Origin: Flexivirga oryzae
GTDB taxonomy: Bacteria > Actinomycetota > Actinomycetes > Actinomycetales > Dermatophilaceae
Length of the DNA stretch: 64,000 nucleotides
Assembly: GCF_014190805.1 (NCBI RefSeq)
Contig: NZ_JACHVQ010000001.1
Location: 2,702,216-2,766,215, forward strand
Reading direction: 5' to 3'
The notes under the pieces were generated by a model. That model made no database searches, had not been told where the DNA came from, and worked only from the letters and a program-made list of their open reading frames with translations. The position numbers were made by a program, and so were the translations under genes. Within the stretch, counting starts at the first letter, position 1. Each line of letters opens with the position of its first letter. Below are positions 61,506 through 64,000 of this stretch, in pieces.

Positions 61506-62584
61506 CGGGTGCCTCCGACCGTCGCGTCGACCGCGGCCGGGAACTGGCTGCTGGTGCGCAGGAGCATTCGGGCGGTCGCCGGGGCGCGCGTGTCACCGCT
61601 GGTGCGCTTGGTCGTGACGTGGACGACCGTGTCGATCGTGAAGCCGTTGCCGCGGGCGACGGAGAAGACGTAATCGCGTGAGCCGTGCAGGTAGAAGTTC
61701 GTCACCGTGCCCGGGTGCTCTGCACCCACCTTCTTCTCGGGCGGGCGCCCGTCCATGGTGACCGTCACCTTCGGCGTTCCGACGGTCGAGTACCTGGCGT
61801 ATTCGTCGCCGACGGTCCAGACGACCGGGTCGAGTGCGTCGATGCTGTAACCGGCTCCCTGGACGAGGATCCAGTCACGCCCCGTCGGTGCCCAGCCCTG
61901 ACCCGAGAGGTAGGGCACCCGGACCACCTGGCCGCCGTTGGCCTGTCCGGTCCAGCGGAACGGTGACCTGGGGTCCACCGGCTGGTCCTGCCCGATCGGT
62001 CGCGAAGTCAGCAGGCCGGGTGCTGCCGACAGGTACAGCGGTGCGAAATCGCCCATCGTGCGCCTGCCACTCACCACTCGCACCACCTGGCTGCGACCGG
62101 CGAAATCAGCAACCAGCTCCACATCCGACGGCCGGCCCGGGAGCGCGACGACCTGCTCCGGCGCGTCGCTGTCGTCCTCGGCGGACGCCGGCCGCGGCCG
62201 CAGCGACGGATCCAGCACGACGGTCCGGCCACCCGACCGGACCGACAGACGCGTCGGTTCCGTTCCCTGGTAGTTCGTCGGGATACTGGTCGAGGTCCAC
62301 GACAGGTCGACCAGTACGCCGCCCTTCGGCGCGCGGATCGTGACGTCCGAGTCGTCGTCGGAGTTGTGTCGGTACCCCCGTTGCCCGATGTCGACACTCA
62401 CCCGGATCTGGGCGTTCGGCACCATGAAGTCGTCGTCGTTGCTGGAGCCGGCCGAGATCGAGTAGTCGCCGCTGCGGGTCGCCCCGGCAGCGAGGCGGTC
62501 CTTGTTCGAGTGGCGTATGACGAGGCCGGTCACCAGCGCGAGCGCGACGACGACGGCCGCGCCGATCAGGACGCTGCGACGCAT
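61502..62584 (-). CDS. Array gene I: single-helix membrane protein, Q2 module
   Basis: The 360-residue protein of unknown function has a short start, one helix (VLIGAAVVVALALVTGLVI), then KDRLAAGATRSGDYSISAG as in gene E. The outer part has IRAPKGGVLVDLSWTSTS, VELVADFAGRSQVVRVVSG, FAPLYLSAAPG, YLSGQGWAPTGRDWILVQGA and the end RMLLRTSSQFPAAVDATVGG. The ATG at 62584 overlaps the stop of gene J by one base (TGATG). Confidence 0.77.
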   Translation of the reverse strand: MRRSVLIGAAVVVALALVTGLVIRHSNKDRLAAGATRSGDYSISAGSSNDDDFMVPNAQIRVSVDIGQRGYRHNSDDDSDVTIRAPKGGVLVDLSWTSTSIPTNYQGTEPTRLSVRSGGRTVVLDPSLRPRPASAEDDSDAPEQVVALPGRPSDVELVADFAGRSQVVRVVSGRRTMGDFAPLYLSAAPGLLTSRPIGQDQPVDPRSPFRWTGQANGGQVVRVPYLSGQGWAPTGRDWILVQGAGYSIDALDPVVWTVGDEYARYSTVGTPKVTVTMDGRPPEKKVGAEHPGTVTNFYLHGSRDYVFSVARGNGFTIDTVVHVTTKRTSGDTRAPATARMLLRTSSQFPAAVDATVGGTR

Positions 62585-63633
62585 CACCAGACCACCGTGA
62601 TCTTCGCGTGTTTCGGGTAACCACTGACGTGGCCCTGCACGTAGTCGACCGGCGCGACGAACGTCGTGGAGCGCCGGACGTGCACCGTGCCGGCGGAGTG
62701 TGGCACCTTGAACACCGCTACGGGCGTCCACCAGGTGCCGAGTTCGACGCGCCCCTTCTTCAGCACTTTCACCGCCGGTCTGCCGTCGACCCGCTGGCTG
62801 CCGGTGATCTTCGCGATCTGCTTGAAATAGTCGACGTACGCCGACGAGTCCCGCGACGGCCGCCAGCGCACATCGTTGGACAACCGGATGTAGCCGCTGT
62901 CGACGACCACCCAGTCGCTGCCTTTCGGTGCCCAGCCGAGCCGTCGACATAGGCCAGCCGGATCGCGCTGCCACCGTTGTCACTGGTCTGCCATTGCAGT
63001 TTCGCCCTGGGCTTCGCGCTGGGCGCCCCGTCGCCGACGACCGGGCTCCAGCCGCCGCTGTTGTAGAGCAGATCGGCGCGTCCGGCGCGCCGCGTGCCGG
63101 TCGTCGGGTCCACGGACTGCGTCACGCCGGCATACGTGGCCTCGATCCGCAGGTCGTCACCGTCGCCGTCGACCGCGATCACCGCGGAGCCGTCCACGAG
63201 AGCGTCGGTGCGGAACGTGTCGAGCCGATACCGGTGCCCGCCGGCGACCAGCGTGAGCGTCACGGGGTGATTGCCGCCGATGTCGACCGCGCCGACGGTC
63301 TGCGCGCTCGCGTTCGACCCGCTGTCCCACTCCACCTCGACGAACCGGCCGCCCAGCGGCGCGCGCACCTCCCGCGAGCCGGGTGACCCGACGGACGCCT
63401 CACCCGCCGGCCCGGTGACCTCCCCTGCACCAGCCCGGACGGCACCCTGATGTCGACGGTGTGCCGGTCGCCGTAGACGTAGCCGGATGCTCCGAACCGC
63501 TGCCCCACGTGCGCCCGGTTGTGCAGCACGCCACGGCCGCGACGCCTCCGGTGGCGGCGAGCACGAGTATGACGATCCCACCGATCAGCCACCAACGGTG
63601 GGGACGGTGTGCCGCTTCGCGCTCCTCAGTCAC
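62584..63633 (-). pseudogene. Array gene J: divergent first member, three apparent frameshifts
   Basis: The first array gene starts at a GTG at 63633 with a helix (WWLIGGIVILVLAATGGVAAV). It needs three single-base additions to be read through: near 63530 (into VLHNRAHVGQRFGASGYVYG), near 63423 (into EVTGPAGEASVGSPGSREVR), and at about 62940 (from LAYVDG into LGWAPKGSDWVVVDSGYIRL). The repaired protein of about 350 residues mixes a P-like front with a Q-like middle (ADLLYNSGGWSPV) and so resembles neither subtype closely. All three shifts look like one missing base in a short G/C run, so sequencing error is possible. Confidence 0.6.
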
Positions 63634-63684
63634 GACGCTTCGACTCGCGCGGGCCACCGGTGGTTCCGGCCCGCGGACCGCCGG

Positions 63685-64000
63685 TCAACCCAGCGGCAGC
63701 GTCGCCTGTGGTGGCGCATGCGAGGGGTCGACGCCGTCGAAGAGGCTGCTGACCGACTCCCCCGCGTGGATCCGGGCGATCGCCTCCGCGAACAACGCGG
63801 ACACCGAGCGCACCTGCAACTTGGGCCAGTCGGGTGGCCGGGGCACCGTGTCGGTGGTGACGACATGCCCGATGAGCGGGTGGCTCGAGAGCCGCTCGAC
63901 AGCACGCCCGACGAACAGGCCGTGCGTGCAGGCGATGTCGGCGGAGGTGCAGCCGCGCTCGCCAGCCGGTCGAGCAGCTCGACGACGGATCCGCCGGTCG
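63685..64000 (-). CDS. prs: Ribose-phosphate pyrophosphokinase, 3' end, with an apparent frameshift
   Basis: The gene enters from the right edge. The last 80 or so codons read ACTHGLFVGRAVERLSSHPL, VVTTDTVPRPPDWPKLQVRS, then LFAEAIARIHAGESVSSLFD, the conserved C-terminus of PRPP synthetase. The part further upstream (GGSVVELLDRLASA) is in a different frame; one base appears to be missing in the G/C run at about 63953. PRPP synthetase makes the precursor of purines, pyrimidines and histidine. A broken essential gene is unlikely, so either a second prs exists or this is a base-calling error. The array begins 51 bp downstream. Confidence 0.8.
   Translation of the reverse strand, partial: DRRIRRRAARPAGERGCTSADIACTHGLFVGRAVERLSSHPLIGHVVTTDTVPRPPDWPKLQVRSVSALFAEAIARIHAGESVSSLFDGVDPSHAPPQATLPLG

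Noticed and set aside
50818..63633. Contact-dependent toxin/immunity or polymorphic toxin cassette array
   Set aside because: No toxin domains, export leader or small immunity-like proteins were seen; all members look like anchored outer-domain proteins.

Overview
The window is GC-rich actinobacterial chromosome. Gene content and order point to Micrococcales, perhaps the Dermacoccaceae or Intrasporangiaceae; this placement is inference, as no 16S gene is present. The block guaA, GMC oxidoreductase, aldehyde dehydrogenase, guaB3 ... guaB, anti-sigma-D-like gene, sigD-like gene, groEL1, groES resembles the guaB2/guaB3/choD/sigD/groEL1 neighbourhood of Mycobacterium. No tRNA, rRNA, CRISPR, integrase or transposase was recognised.

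Layout. 0-2.5 kb: end of a prepilin peptidase gene, a long terminator, and sucCD. 2.8-7 kb: a MacB/FtsX-type ABC exporter controlled by a PadR repressor. 7-20.5 kb: mixed housekeeping and accessory genes (LytM peptidase, pcrA, MFS/TetR pair, DUF2804, DUF222-HNH protein, GNAT, RibD-like reductase, xth, serine hydrolase, DedA). 20.8-24.7 kb: a membrane-stress module of response regulator, PspC-histidine kinase, PspC/LiaF-like protein and a small membrane protein. 24.7-28.7 kb: GT4 glycosyltransferase, PIG-L deacetylase, flippase-like protein and PAP2 phosphatase. 28.7-36.5 kb: GMP synthesis genes (guaA, guaB3) flanking DUF3817, SURF1, a GMC oxidoreductase and a succinate-semialdehyde dehydrogenase, with nine 51/52-bp hairpin repeats before guaB3. 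36.5-45.2 kb: a dead MazG-like gene, an MFS exporter, an acyl-CoA ligase, and a sugar ABC importer operon that also carries a HAD phosphatase and an RNase J-like metallo-hydrolase. 45.2-50.8 kb: guaB, rsdA-like, sigD-like, groEL1, groES with two CIRCE operators.

The last 13 kb (50.8-63.6 kb, minus strand, between prs and groES) is a tandem operon of ten related genes. Each encodes one N-terminal membrane helix and a beta-rich outer domain of no recognised function. Two module types, called P (a pair of cysteines) and Q here, strictly alternate. Subtypes repeat in transcription order as P1-Q1-P2-Q2. In the distal half the Q1 and P2 modules are fused into single proteins, the fusion is duplicated, and the stop codon between the two copies is lost. 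I regard this as the best candidate for an undescribed system.

A second signal runs through the whole window. The octamer GTATGNCG (reverse CGNCATAC) recurs about every 0.8 kb in both orientations, largely inside genes, where it forces rare codons (ATA, TAT, TCA). It also forms the arms of the groEL terminator and of the groES-groEL intercistronic hairpin. That behaviour resembles DNA uptake sequences of Neisseria and Haemophilus, but the function here is unknown.

Sequence-quality caution: several apparent one-base deletions lie in short G/C runs near the right end, including one in prs. Some frameshifts may therefore be sequencing errors.
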